The translations under genes were made by a program, and so were the position numbers. From Hyphomonadaceae bacterium UKL13-1 (GTDB taxonomy: Bacteria; Pseudomonadota; Alphaproteobacteria; Caulobacterales; Aquidulcibacteraceae): DNA of 64,000 nt. Location of the stretch: the NCBI GenBank assembly GCA_001602435.1, contig CP012156.1, positions 496,001 through 560,000 on the forward strand, given 5' to 3'. The notes beneath the pieces were generated by a model that ran no database searches, was not told the origin of the DNA, and saw only the letters and a program-made list of their open reading frames with translations. Shown here piece after piece: positions 1-7,251 of the stretch (positions are counted from its first letter, which is position 1; every line of letters starts with the position of its first letter).

Positions 1-329
1 GCTGCTTGCGCAGAAGCCGACAAACCTGTTTGCGAGCCGGCCAAAGCCTTGCCCTTCATTTCATTCAGGAGTTCCATGATGCTTTCGCCAGCAGCAATGC
101 CTGTATCGAGAATAGAGGCTGCGCGGTCGGTCGATTCACGGACGCGGTCATAAGCGCCGACATCAGATCTCATTTTGTTGGCAATGGCCCAGATGGCACC
201 GTTATCTTTTGCGGTGGCAACCTTTAAACCCGTCGAAATCGCGTTTTGAGTCTTGTCGAGATCGGAATTGGTTTTGTTCAAGGTTTGCAGCGCGACCATG
301 GCGCCTTGATTCGTGTTTACGCTGAGCAT
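1..329 (-). CDS. Flagellin, N-terminal part (cut by window start)
   Basis: Reading down from the ATG at 329 gives MLSVNTNQGAMVALQTLNKT followed by a heptad-rich helix. This is the classical N-terminal D0/D1 region of flagellin, the secreted filament subunit. About 109 residues are visible; the rest lies before base 1. The family pattern NTNxGAMVALQ and the later VATAKDNGAIWAIANKM stretch make the assignment firm. A Shine-Dalgarno-like GAGGGCTAAGAA sits just before the ATG. The gene is near the flagellar locus but not in its operons. The leader and first 12 codons are echoed in front of the sensor kinase that starts at 41,355. Which flagellin paralogue this is cannot be told from the fragment. 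Confidence 0.93.
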   Translation of the reverse strand, partial: MLSVNTNQGAMVALQTLNKTNSDLDKTQNAISTGLKVATAKDNGAIWAIANKMRSDVGAYDRVRESTDRAASILDTGIAAGESIMELLNEMKGKALAGSQTGLSASAQA

Positions 330-432
330 TTCTTAGCCCTCATCCATACTAGGTTGTCACTTGCGTTCAGCAAGTCGCATTCGTTTTGAATACCTGACAA
401 AGCTACCAGTGAGTTCTAAATGCTCCGTTGAG
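330..432 (-). promoter_or_regulatory. Flagellin 5' leader with conserved motif and hairpin
   Basis: Upstream of the flagellin ATG, on the minus strand, there is a CATTTAGAACTCACTGGTA motif starting 93 bases before the start codon. Nearer the start is a short hairpin (ACTTGC / GCAAGT arms, about 353-371), then GAGGGCTAAGAA as ribosome-binding region. The same motif order at nearly the same spacing precedes the kinase gene at 41,355. In Caulobacter-like bacteria flagellin mRNA leaders are targets of FlbT/FlaF control; that this leader is such a target is inference. The region up to 630 is AT-rich and holds no convincing gene. I found no good sigma-54 promoter in it. Confidence 0.6.
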
Positions 433-630
433 AAGCATGGTAAACAAACATATAATTTAGAATAATTACAGGTATACTCAGGTATAGTTTTTGGTTAGAT
501 ATATTTTCATTTTTTCTCTTTATTTTCAATTTATTCGTCCATATTCCCTGACCAAGTTTTGGCTTTACATCATCCTTGCTTCCGTAATAGGCTCGATAAA
601 ATTTTATCAAAAAGGCGGGGGAAAAATAAC

Positions 631-1041
631 ATGCGCATCTTTGGTCTTAAGCTAATCCCGCTGATCCTTGCCTCTGTGCTGATCTATATCGTCGGCGCGC
701 TCATCTATGGCGTGCTGTTTTCGGCCCAGTGGATGACCTTGTCGGGCTATACGGCGGAGAGTCTGGCGGGCGAGCAGTGGCGGATGGCCTTAAGCCCGAT
801 TATGCCGGTGATGATCACGATCGGCATGGGCCTTTTGATCAAGGACCGCGGCATTACCACTTTAATGGCTGGTCTGCGGCTCGGCATAATGGTGGGCCTT
901 TTATTTCTGGTTGCCGCGCGCATGTACAATTACGCCTATGGCAACGAGCCCTTTGCGCTTCTTCTCATGGATTCAGCCCATCTGATGGCCAATGCCATGA
1001 TCGCGGGGGCAGTTCTGGGCGCGATGAAAGCCGCCGAATAA
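631..1041 (+). CDS. Small integral membrane protein, DUF1761-like
   Basis: The product has 136 residues and about four hydrophobic segments (near 5-27, 50-70, 78-98 and 110-132). A conserved-looking WMTLSGYTAES follows the first segment, as in DUF1761 proteins. I chose the ATG at 631 because GGCGGGGGAAAA sits just before it; the longer frame from 559 adds a polar stretch with no ribosome site. Function is unknown. The gene lies alone between the flagellin leader and surE. Confidence 0.72.
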   Translation: MRIFGLKLIPLILASVLIYIVGALIYGVLFSAQWMTLSGYTAESLAGEQWRMALSPIMPVMITIGMGLLIKDRGITTLMAGLRLGIMVGLLFLVAARMYNYAYGNEPFALLLMDSAHLMANAMIAGAVLGAMKAAE

Positions 1042-1129
1042 GAGGCTCGCGAAGCAGGCCGTGAAGTGATACCCCGTGCCAAAGCCAATCAGGCAGAACC
1101 GATGATTCTGGTTCGACAGGGGACAATTT

Positions 1130-1894
1130 TTGCGCATTTTGATTTCTAATGACGATGGCATTCATGCGCCGGGCCTGGCTGTCTTGGAGCGGATCGCCCA
1201 GGCCATCAGTTCAGACATCTGGGTCGTCGCGCCAGAGGTGGAGCGCTCCGGCGCCTCACGCGCCTTGACCTTGACCGAACCCGTTCGAGTCCGGACCGTG
1301 GGTGAGCGCCGCTTTGCCTGTTCGGGTACGCCAACAGATTGCGTTCTCTTAGGTGTGGATGAATTGGTAAAAGGCGGCCGCCCGGACTTGGTGCTGTCTG
1401 GCGTCAATCGCGGGCAAAACCTGGCTGAAGATACCAGTGTGTCGGGCACGGTCGCGGCAGCCGTACAGGGCATGCAAATGGGCATTCCTTCAATTGCTTT
1501 ATCCCAAGCGGTCAATTTTCGGGTTGGCCAACCCATCCCTTGGCACACCGCCGAAGCGCATGGCGCAGACGTCTTGCGAAAGCTCTTAGCCAGCCCTTGG
1601 CCAGACGGCGTCGTGATGAACGTCAATTTTCCCGATTGCGAACCCGAAGAAGTCACGGGTCTAGAGGCGACCTTTCAGGGCTTCCGTGATGAATGCATCC
1701 ATCAGATCGACCGCCGCAGCGATCTGCGCGGCAATGATTATTATTGGATTGGCTATCGGGGTAAGCTTTCCAAGCCGCCAGCTGGCTCTGATCTATTGGC
1801 CATTTACGAGAACCGCATCTCGGTCTCGCCCCTGCATATCGACATGACCGAACATAGCGCCTTGGGCGCGCTGCGGGAGGTACTTAAAGCATGA
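1130..1894 (+). CDS. surE: 5'/3'-nucleotidase SurE
   Basis: The 254-residue protein opens with MRILISNDDGIHAPGL, the SurE metal-binding signature with the Asp-Asp pair. The SGVNRGQNLAEDTSVSGTVA segment holds the second conserved active-site block. SurE removes phosphate from nucleoside monophosphates and is linked to stationary-phase survival. Start is TTG at 1130 behind CAGGGGACAA. Its last bases overlap pcm by four nucleotides (ATGA), so the two are translationally coupled. The surE-pcm-nlpD order is widely conserved. Confidence 0.96.
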   Translation: MRILISNDDGIHAPGLAVLERIAQAISSDIWVVAPEVERSGASRALTLTEPVRVRTVGERRFACSGTPTDCVLLGVDELVKGGRPDLVLSGVNRGQNLAEDTSVSGTVAAAVQGMQMGIPSIALSQAVNFRVGQPIPWHTAEAHGADVLRKLLASPWPDGVVMNVNFPDCEPEEVTGLEATFQGFRDECIHQIDRRSDLRGNDYYWIGYRGKLSKPPAGSDLLAIYENRISVSPLHIDMTEHSALGALREVLKA

Positions 1895-2532
1895 GCCAAG
1901 ACGATGGTCGCGCCCGTATCGTTCTCGCTTTGCGAAAGGCAGGGGTGACAGACCCCTCGGTCCTGAATGCTATCGAGACCATTCCACGGGAGGTCTTCAT
2001 GTCAGCTGGCTTTGAAGGCCGGGCGTGGGAAGATGCCGCTTTGCCTATTGAATGCGGCCAGACCATCAGCCAGCCCTATGTCGTCGGCATTATGACGGCC
2101 GCGCTAGAGCTCACTGGGCGGGAAAAGGTTTTGGAGATTGGAACCGGCTCTGGCTATCAAACCGCCATTCTATCTAAGCTTGCCCGCCGCGTCTTTACAT
2201 TGGAGCGATACCGCACTTTGCTGCGCTTGGCCCAAAGCCGCCATGAGGCGCTCAAGCTTACCAATATTGTCTCCAAATGCAGCGATGGGGGCTTAGGCTG
2301 GCCAGACCAAGGCCCGTTTGACCGCATCATCTTCACCTGCGCGGCACCGGTTCGCCCAGACGCACTGCTCGCGCAATTGGCGCCGGGCGGGATCTTGGTT
2401 GCCCCCGTAGGGGCCGGGGCGGTGCAGGAGCTTTTGCGCTATCGCCTACGTGAGGATGGCGTCTTTGAAGAAGAAGCGCTGATGGATGTCCGCTTTGTGC
2501 CACTATTGCCGGGTGTCGCCCGCGAGGCTTAA
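1891..2532 (+). CDS. pcm: Protein-L-isoaspartate O-methyltransferase
   Basis: A 213-residue class I methyltransferase. The motif VLEIGTGSGYQTAILSKLA (around residues 80-98) is the SAM-binding glycine loop, and the preceding CGQTISQPYVV is the PCMT substrate signature. The enzyme methylates isoaspartyl residues in aged proteins so that they can be repaired. It starts inside the surE stop and is followed 55 bases later by the nlpD-like gene, forming a surE-pcm-nlpD operon. Confidence 0.95.
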   Translation: MSQDDGRARIVLALRKAGVTDPSVLNAIETIPREVFMSAGFEGRAWEDAALPIECGQTISQPYVVGIMTAALELTGREKVLEIGTGSGYQTAILSKLARRVFTLERYRTLLRLAQSRHEALKLTNIVSKCSDGGLGWPDQGPFDRIIFTCAAPVRPDALLAQLAPGGILVAPVGAGAVQELLRYRLREDGVFEEEALMDVRFVPLLPGVAREA

Positions 2533-2587
2533 GGCAATGAAGGGCACAGAAACACCTGCTTAACCATGTTGTGCGACAGCTTTGACC

Positions 2588-3625
2588 ATGCGTCGCGCCG
2601 TCAGCCTTATTCTCATTGCTACCCTCGCCCTGAGTGGCCTGTCGCCATTGGCGGCTCAGCCCGCGCCGGGTACTCTAGACTTTGATCCGCAAAATCCGCC
2701 GACAGAGACCCGGGTGATGCGCGGCGAAACTCTTTATGCCATCGCAGAGCGCACCCGCTCGCCATTGGTCGGGCTGATCCAGGTCAATGATCTGCGCGCA
2801 CCCTTTGCCCTAACGCCGGGTCAGGTCCTGAAACTGCCACCCCTCAAAGTACATATTGTCCGACGCAACGAAAGCTTCTCCGCAATTGCGCGGCGTTATA
2901 ATGTGGACGAGCGGTCGCTAGCTTTGTTCAACCGCTTTCCTCGGCCCGTGAAATTACTACCGGGCCAGAAGGTTATCTTGCCAGCTTTGGTCCGCGATCA
3001 ATTGACGGGGTTGGAGCCGCAAGATCTTGTTGCCTTACTGGCCACAGAATTGGCAGCAGGCCGGCCAGTCAGTGGGGCCGTGCCCGGTCAATTGCGCCCC
3101 AATGTTGAAGCTGGCCCTGTCGCAAATGTTACACCGCCAGCGCTACCCAAACGGCCTCTTCCAGAGGTACCAAAGCCCAAGACGACATCATCCACCCCAC
3201 CCCTAGCCACACCGGGGTCCTTGGCAGCTTCGCCCAGTTTCGCTTGGCCTGTGCGCGGGCGGGTGGTGGAGACTTTCGGCACCAAAGCGGACTTACGCGT
3301 GGTGGACGGAATTGAGATTGAAGCCCCGGCCGGCACCCCTTTCAAGGCGGCCGCTTCGGGTACGGTTGCCTATGTTGGCAATCAATTGGCGGGCTATGGC
3401 TGGCTTGTCCTGATCCGTCACTCCAGCGATTATATGACCGCCTATGCCTTCGCCAATTCGGTCACTGTCCGTGAAGGCCAAAGTGTCACGCGCGGGCAAG
3501 TCATTGGCCAAGTCGGCCAAACCGGCCGCGCCCGCTCGCCCCGCCTGCATTTCCAGGTTCGCCACGCCACCAAGCCCGTGGATCCCGTGCCATTTTTGGG
3601 CTCAACCAGCGCCAATCCGACCTAA
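2588..3625 (+). CDS. NlpD/EnvC-type LysM + degenerate LytM (M23) protein
   Basis: A 345-residue exported protein with an N-terminal signal segment (RRAVSLILIATLALSGLSPL) but no lipobox Cys. Two LysM domains lie at roughly residues 40-85 and 92-138, then a Pro-rich linker, then a C-terminal M23/LytM domain (about 220-340). Metal-binding positions of active M23 enzymes look replaced: the first His-Asp motif reads VDGIEIE, and the HxH motif reads RLHFQ. This is the pattern of the amidase activators NlpD/EnvC, which stimulate cell-division amidases and do not cut peptidoglycan themselves. I took ATG 2588 over an in-frame TTG at 2582. Confidence 0.88.
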   Translation: MRRAVSLILIATLALSGLSPLAAQPAPGTLDFDPQNPPTETRVMRGETLYAIAERTRSPLVGLIQVNDLRAPFALTPGQVLKLPPLKVHIVRRNESFSAIARRYNVDERSLALFNRFPRPVKLLPGQKVILPALVRDQLTGLEPQDLVALLATELAAGRPVSGAVPGQLRPNVEAGPVANVTPPALPKRPLPEVPKPKTTSSTPPLATPGSLAASPSFAWPVRGRVVETFGTKADLRVVDGIEIEAPAGTPFKAAASGTVAYVGNQLAGYGWLVLIRHSSDYMTAYAFANSVTVREGQSVTRGQVIGQVGQTGRARSPRLHFQVRHATKPVDPVPFLGSTSANPT

Positions 3626-3660
3626 GTGGTGCGTCTAAAAGTACTGTTACTCAGTGCACT

Positions 3661-3749
3661 GTCATCCCCGATGGCGCAGCCAGTCGGGGATCTTGAGCCG
3701 CAGAGTCACATGGGGTCCCCGCTCGCCGCTGCGCTTCGGCGGGGATGAC
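3661..3749. repeat. REP-like palindromic intergenic element
   Basis: The segment begins with GTCATCCCCG and ends with its exact reverse complement CGGGGATGAC. A second GGGGATC/GGTCCCC pairing lies inside. This end structure is typical of short interspersed palindromes scattered between alphaproteobacterial genes. It sits between the convergent nlpD-like and DUF815 genes, where it could also act as a transcription end. Other copies cannot be seen in this window. Confidence 0.6.
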
Positions 3750-3758
3750 CTCGAAAAG

Positions 3759-4607
3759 CTAATCCTGCAGATCGATCGACAGCCCCAGCTGCCCGGCACG
3801 ATCAATCACGAATTGCCACGCACTGCGGCCAGAGCGCGCTCCACGTTGGGCGGCCCATTGTAAAGCGGTGCGTTCTAGCTCTGGATCATCGGGGGCGAGA
3901 TTTAACGCCTCGGCATAGCCGCGCACGATAGAAAGCCATGTCGGTTGATCCAAGCTTTGGAAGCCCAGCCACAGGCCGAAACGCTCTGGCAAGGCTATTT
4001 GTTCTTCCACAGTCTCTTCGGGGCGAAATTCCGCTTGATTGCCGTCCGGGCGATTGATCAGATGGCGACGGTTGGAGGTGACATAGACCAATAGATTGGC
4101 CATCGCGCCAGAAACGCCACCGTCCAACACGCTTTTAAGCGCCTTATACGTCTCGTCCGCCCCTTCAAAAGAAAGGTCGTCGATGAAAACAAGGGCGCGC
4201 CAGCCTGCTTCACTTAAACGGTCGGCCAGATCGGGTAGGCTTCTAAGGTCTGTGCGGCCGATCTCGACCAGTTTGAGGTCTGGATGCTGCTTGGAAACCT
4301 GATGATGGACGGCTTTCACCAAAGCGCTCTTACCCGTGCCGCGCGCGCCCCATAGCATGGCGTGGTTGGCCGGATGGCCTGCGGCAAAGCGCTCGGTATT
4401 CTGAAGGAGGCGGCCTTTTTGTGTCTCCACCCCTTGGATCAAGGCCAAGGGGACACGGCGGGGTTGCGCGACAGGGCTCAAGCGCATCTGATCGCCGCGC
4501 CAGACAAACACGTCATGGTCTTCGGGGCTCGGCAAAGGAGCAGGCGCTGGGGCTAAACGCTCCAAGGCTTCGGCGATGCGTTTAAGAAGCACGCGTTCCT
4601 CTTTCAT
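3759..4607 (-). CDS. DUF815 family P-loop ATPase
   Basis: The 282-residue protein has a Walker A motif GARGTGKSALVKAV (about residues 87-100) and a Walker B-like ALVFIDDLSFEG (about 138-149). This layout and the C-terminal ARSGRSAWQFVID segment match the DUF815 group of AAA-like ATPases. Cellular role is not established. Its ATG overlaps the mtgA stop codon by four bases, so it is probably translated from the mtgA transcript. Confidence 0.88.
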   Translation of the reverse strand: MKEERVLLKRIAEALERLAPAPAPLPSPEDHDVFVWRGDQMRLSPVAQPRRVPLALIQGVETQKGRLLQNTERFAAGHPANHAMLWGARGTGKSALVKAVHHQVSKQHPDLKLVEIGRTDLRSLPDLADRLSEAGWRALVFIDDLSFEGADETYKALKSVLDGGVSGAMANLLVYVTSNRRHLINRPDGNQAEFRPEETVEEQIALPERFGLWLGFQSLDQPTWLSIVRGYAEALNLAPDDPELERTALQWAAQRGARSGRSAWQFVIDRAGQLGLSIDLQD

Positions 4608-5374
4608 GATTTTTTCTTCTTCTTTTCAATCTTGATGCAGGAACCCAAGCCACTTTCGCGCACGATACGCGCCCCTTTGACGATCCCATTGGCCTTGCGC
4701 GCCACGCGGCGGGAAGGCTTGGTCGGGCTCCATTTCGCTGGTAGCGGCAGAATGGCGGCGAGGCGGGCAGCCTGCATGGGCGTGAGGTCCTTGGCGTGCT
4801 TACCAAAATGATAGAGCGCGCCGGCTTCCGCCCCAAAGATACCGGGGCCAAACTCGGCTACATTCAGATAGGCCTCCATGATGCGCTGCTTAGGCCAAAG
4901 GGTTTCAATCAGAACCGTAAAGCCCGCCTCCAAGCCTTTGCGCAGCCACGAGCGTTCGGGCCACAGGAACACATTTTTGGCGGTCTGCTGGCTGATGGTA
5001 GAGCCACCGCGCAGCTTGCGGCCGCGCTCATTGCTCTTCACCGCCTTTTGGATCGCAATCCAGTCAAAGCCATTGTGACTACAGAATTTCGCGTCCTCGG
5101 AAGCAATGACCGAGTAGATCAAATGCGGGCTGATCTGGTTGAGCGCGACAGGATTGCGCCGCACATCCTTGCCTTGAAAGGCACGCTCCACCATCAAGAT
5201 TGTCCCCGGGATGGGCACGAAGCGGTAGAGCAAGGTCCAGACGATCGGCGCCAACGCGAGGAATAGCATGAACTTCCCCAAGCGACCCCAAAAGCCCTTG
5301 CGAGGCTTTGGCTTGGGCGGCGGGCTTACCTGTGGCGCGGGGCTAGTAGCAAGGTTCAAAGTGGCTGTTCCCAT
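4604..5374 (-). CDS. mtgA: Monofunctional biosynthetic peptidoglycan transglycosylase
   Basis: The protein has 256 residues with one membrane anchor near residues 31-52 and a GT51 glycosyltransferase domain after it. The catalytic Glu lies in IASEDAKFCSHNGFDW, and GGSTISQQTAKNVFLW is the second family signature. It polymerises lipid II into glycan strands at the cytoplasmic membrane. The last residues form a Lys-rich tail (EKKKKKS). It overlaps queG by 19 bases upstream and the DUF815 gene by four bases downstream. Confidence 0.95.
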   Translation of the reverse strand: MGTATLNLATSPAPQVSPPPKPKPRKGFWGRLGKFMLFLALAPIVWTLLYRFVPIPGTILMVERAFQGKDVRRNPVALNQISPHLIYSVIASEDAKFCSHNGFDWIAIQKAVKSNERGRKLRGGSTISQQTAKNVFLWPERSWLRKGLEAGFTVLIETLWPKQRIMEAYLNVAEFGPGIFGAEAGALYHFGKHAKDLTPMQAARLAAILPLPAKWSPTKPSRRVARKANGIVKGARIVRESGLGSCIKIEKKKKKS

Positions 5375-6495
5375 TCGGCGCGCACCAGCGCGTCGGTCTC
5401 ATAGGCCATACTGGTCTCTGCCAAAGCTGAAAAGTCCTCAGGCGGCATCAATTGTTTCAGGGCCCATATTCCAGCCCCGCGCACCAGCGGGCTTTCATGT
5501 TGGCTGAGATGACGGGCGGCAGGTACAGCTTCGGCCGCTCCCCGATTGCCGAGGCCAATGGCGACATTGCGTAAGAAGCGGTCGACGCCAATGCGCTTGA
5601 CGGGGTTTTTGGCAAACAATGCCCGGAAATGGGTATCATCGAAATAGGCCAATTCGAGCAGGCTCACTTGCTTCAACGCGTCGCGCACGTGCAATTTGGT
5701 TTCGCGCGCGGTTTGGGCGAATTTGTTCCATGGGCAGACGGCCAAGCAATCGTCACAGCCATAGATGCGATTGCCCATCGCGGCGCGGAACTCCAACGGG
5801 ATTGGGCCAGCATGTTCAATCGTGAGGTAGGAAATGCAGCGCCTCGCGTCGAGTTGATAGGGTGCCGGGAAAGCCTTGGTCGGGCAAGCGTCCAAACATG
5901 CCGTGCAGGACCCACAATGATCCCTCGTTGGCACATCTGCGGCAAAGTCCTGCGCGATCAAGATACAGCCCAAGAAAAGCCAAGAGCCAAAGTCGGTGGA
6001 GACAAGATTGGTATGTTTGCCCTGCCAGCCAAGACCGGCGCGCGCCGCCAGCGGCTTTTCCATCAAGGGGGCGGTGTCGACAAAAACTTTGACTTGCGCG
6101 CCACTTTGGCGATGCAACAGCCCAGCAAAGGCCTTGAGCTGCTTCTTGATCACATCATGATAATCATCGCCACCGGCATAGACCGAGATATTGGCCAGAT
6201 CCGGATGTGCCAATTTCGCCATCGGGTCAGTATCGGGGCCATAATTGACGCCCAGCATGATGGCAGTCTTGGCATCTTCCCACATGGCGGTGGGATGGCT
6301 GCGGCGGTCGAGCGTCTCTTCCATCCAGCCCATTGCGCCATGAAAGCCTGCGGCGACGAACTCGCGGAGACGGGTATCTGCCTCCCAGGCGGCGCGTGCA
6401 TCGGCAAGACCGCAAGCGTCAAAGCCATGCGCGCGCGCCAATTGTTTGACCATAGCGGCATCAAGGGGTTGGGATTTGGACGCGGTCTTGGCCAA
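5356..6495 (-). CDS. queG: Epoxyqueuosine reductase
   Basis: A 379-residue enzyme of queuosine synthesis that reduces epoxyqueuosine in tRNA using cobalamin and two 4Fe-4S clusters. The cluster ligands are seen in CGSCTACLDACP and in CDDCLAVCPWNKF. The N-terminal half (YADADDYH-like YAGGDDYHDVIKK region and ARAGLGWQGKHT) is the corrinoid-binding part. A C-terminal HEAT-like segment follows. It lies nine bases after a GST gene and overlaps mtgA. Confidence 0.95.
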   Translation of the reverse strand: MAKTASKSQPLDAAMVKQLARAHGFDACGLADARAAWEADTRLREFVAAGFHGAMGWMEETLDRRSHPTAMWEDAKTAIMLGVNYGPDTDPMAKLAHPDLANISVYAGGDDYHDVIKKQLKAFAGLLHRQSGAQVKVFVDTAPLMEKPLAARAGLGWQGKHTNLVSTDFGSWLFLGCILIAQDFAADVPTRDHCGSCTACLDACPTKAFPAPYQLDARRCISYLTIEHAGPIPLEFRAAMGNRIYGCDDCLAVCPWNKFAQTARETKLHVRDALKQVSLLELAYFDDTHFRALFAKNPVKRIGVDRFLRNVAIGLGNRGAAEAVPAARHLSQHESPLVRGAGIWALKQLMPPEDFSALAETSMAYETDALVRAEWEQPL

Positions 6496-6504
6496 AGCGC
6501 CCTC

Positions 6505-7179
6505 CTAAAAGTCCAAATCACCATAATGCGGCGGTGGCGACAGGCCTGCCAGCAAGTCACCCAGAAGGGGTCTGAACGCCGGGCGCTGCTTCAAACGCGC
6601 ATACCAATCCTTGCCTGCTGGCGCGCTACTCCAACTGACGGCATCGAGATAATCCAATACGGAGAAATGCGCGGCAGCAACCATGTCGGCAATCGACAAC
6701 TTCTTGCCGCCAATCCAGCCCTCAGCCTCTGCCGCACGGCCAATCTGGTCGAGGGTTTGGGTCGCTGCCAATGTGGCTTGGCGCAGGATGGCGGTGTCAG
6801 GCGCGCCGCCACGGGCAAGGGCCTTGCGCGCCTTCTCATGCACGACATTGTCGACAATCGGGCCCAAAGTCCGGATCGCCCGGATCGTCATGGCGCGCAC
6901 AGCCGCGCGCTCCAAAGGTCCGCCGGGCAAAAGTGGCGGGGTGGGCAAAAGGTCTTCTAAATATTCAAAGATTGCGAGCGCTTCAGAGATGGTCGCGCCA
7001 TGGCCCCAGGAATCATCGACCAGCACAGGCGTCATGCCATCGGGGGCCACGGCCAGCAGCCCAGCATCGGCTTCAAACGGTAAGGCTTCGCGCACGTGAA
7101 AGACGGCGCGCTTCTCACCCAGCGCCAAGCGCACGGCCCGCGAGAGGGGGTCTAGGGTTCTGGCATGAACAAGCAGCAT
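6505..7179 (-). CDS. Glutathione S-transferase family protein
   Basis: The 224-residue protein has a thioredoxin-like N-terminal half (residues 1-78), including the cis-Pro GMTPVLVDD and the glutathione-contacting ISEALAIFEYLE segment. An all-helical C-terminal half (about 88-205) includes the N-capping-box-like LSIADMVAAAHF. Substrate is unknown. It lies directly upstream of queG on the same strand. Confidence 0.88.
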   Translation of the reverse strand: MLLVHARTLDPLSRAVRLALGEKRAVFHVREALPFEADAGLLAVAPDGMTPVLVDDSWGHGATISEALAIFEYLEDLLPTPPLLPGGPLERAAVRAMTIRAIRTLGPIVDNVVHEKARKALARGGAPDTAILRQATLAATQTLDQIGRAAEAEGWIGGKKLSIADMVAAAHFSVLDYLDAVSWSSAPAGKDWYARLKQRPAFRPLLGDLLAGLSPPPHYGDLDF

Positions 7180-7251
7180 GGATTTTCTTTGTGCGTGCCG
7201 CTGGCCAAGGTCAATGATGGCACACAGGTTTCAGAACAAACAGGCAGTGGT

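Noticed and set aside
416..610. 64-residue minus-strand frame upstream of flagellin
   Set aside because: AT-rich, Lys/Tyr/Asn composition with no motif and no ribosome site; it overlaps the probable promoter area.
5629..6960. 443-residue plus-strand frame
   Set aside because: It is antisense to queG and the GST gene, both of which have clear family motifs; typical of GC-rich sequence.
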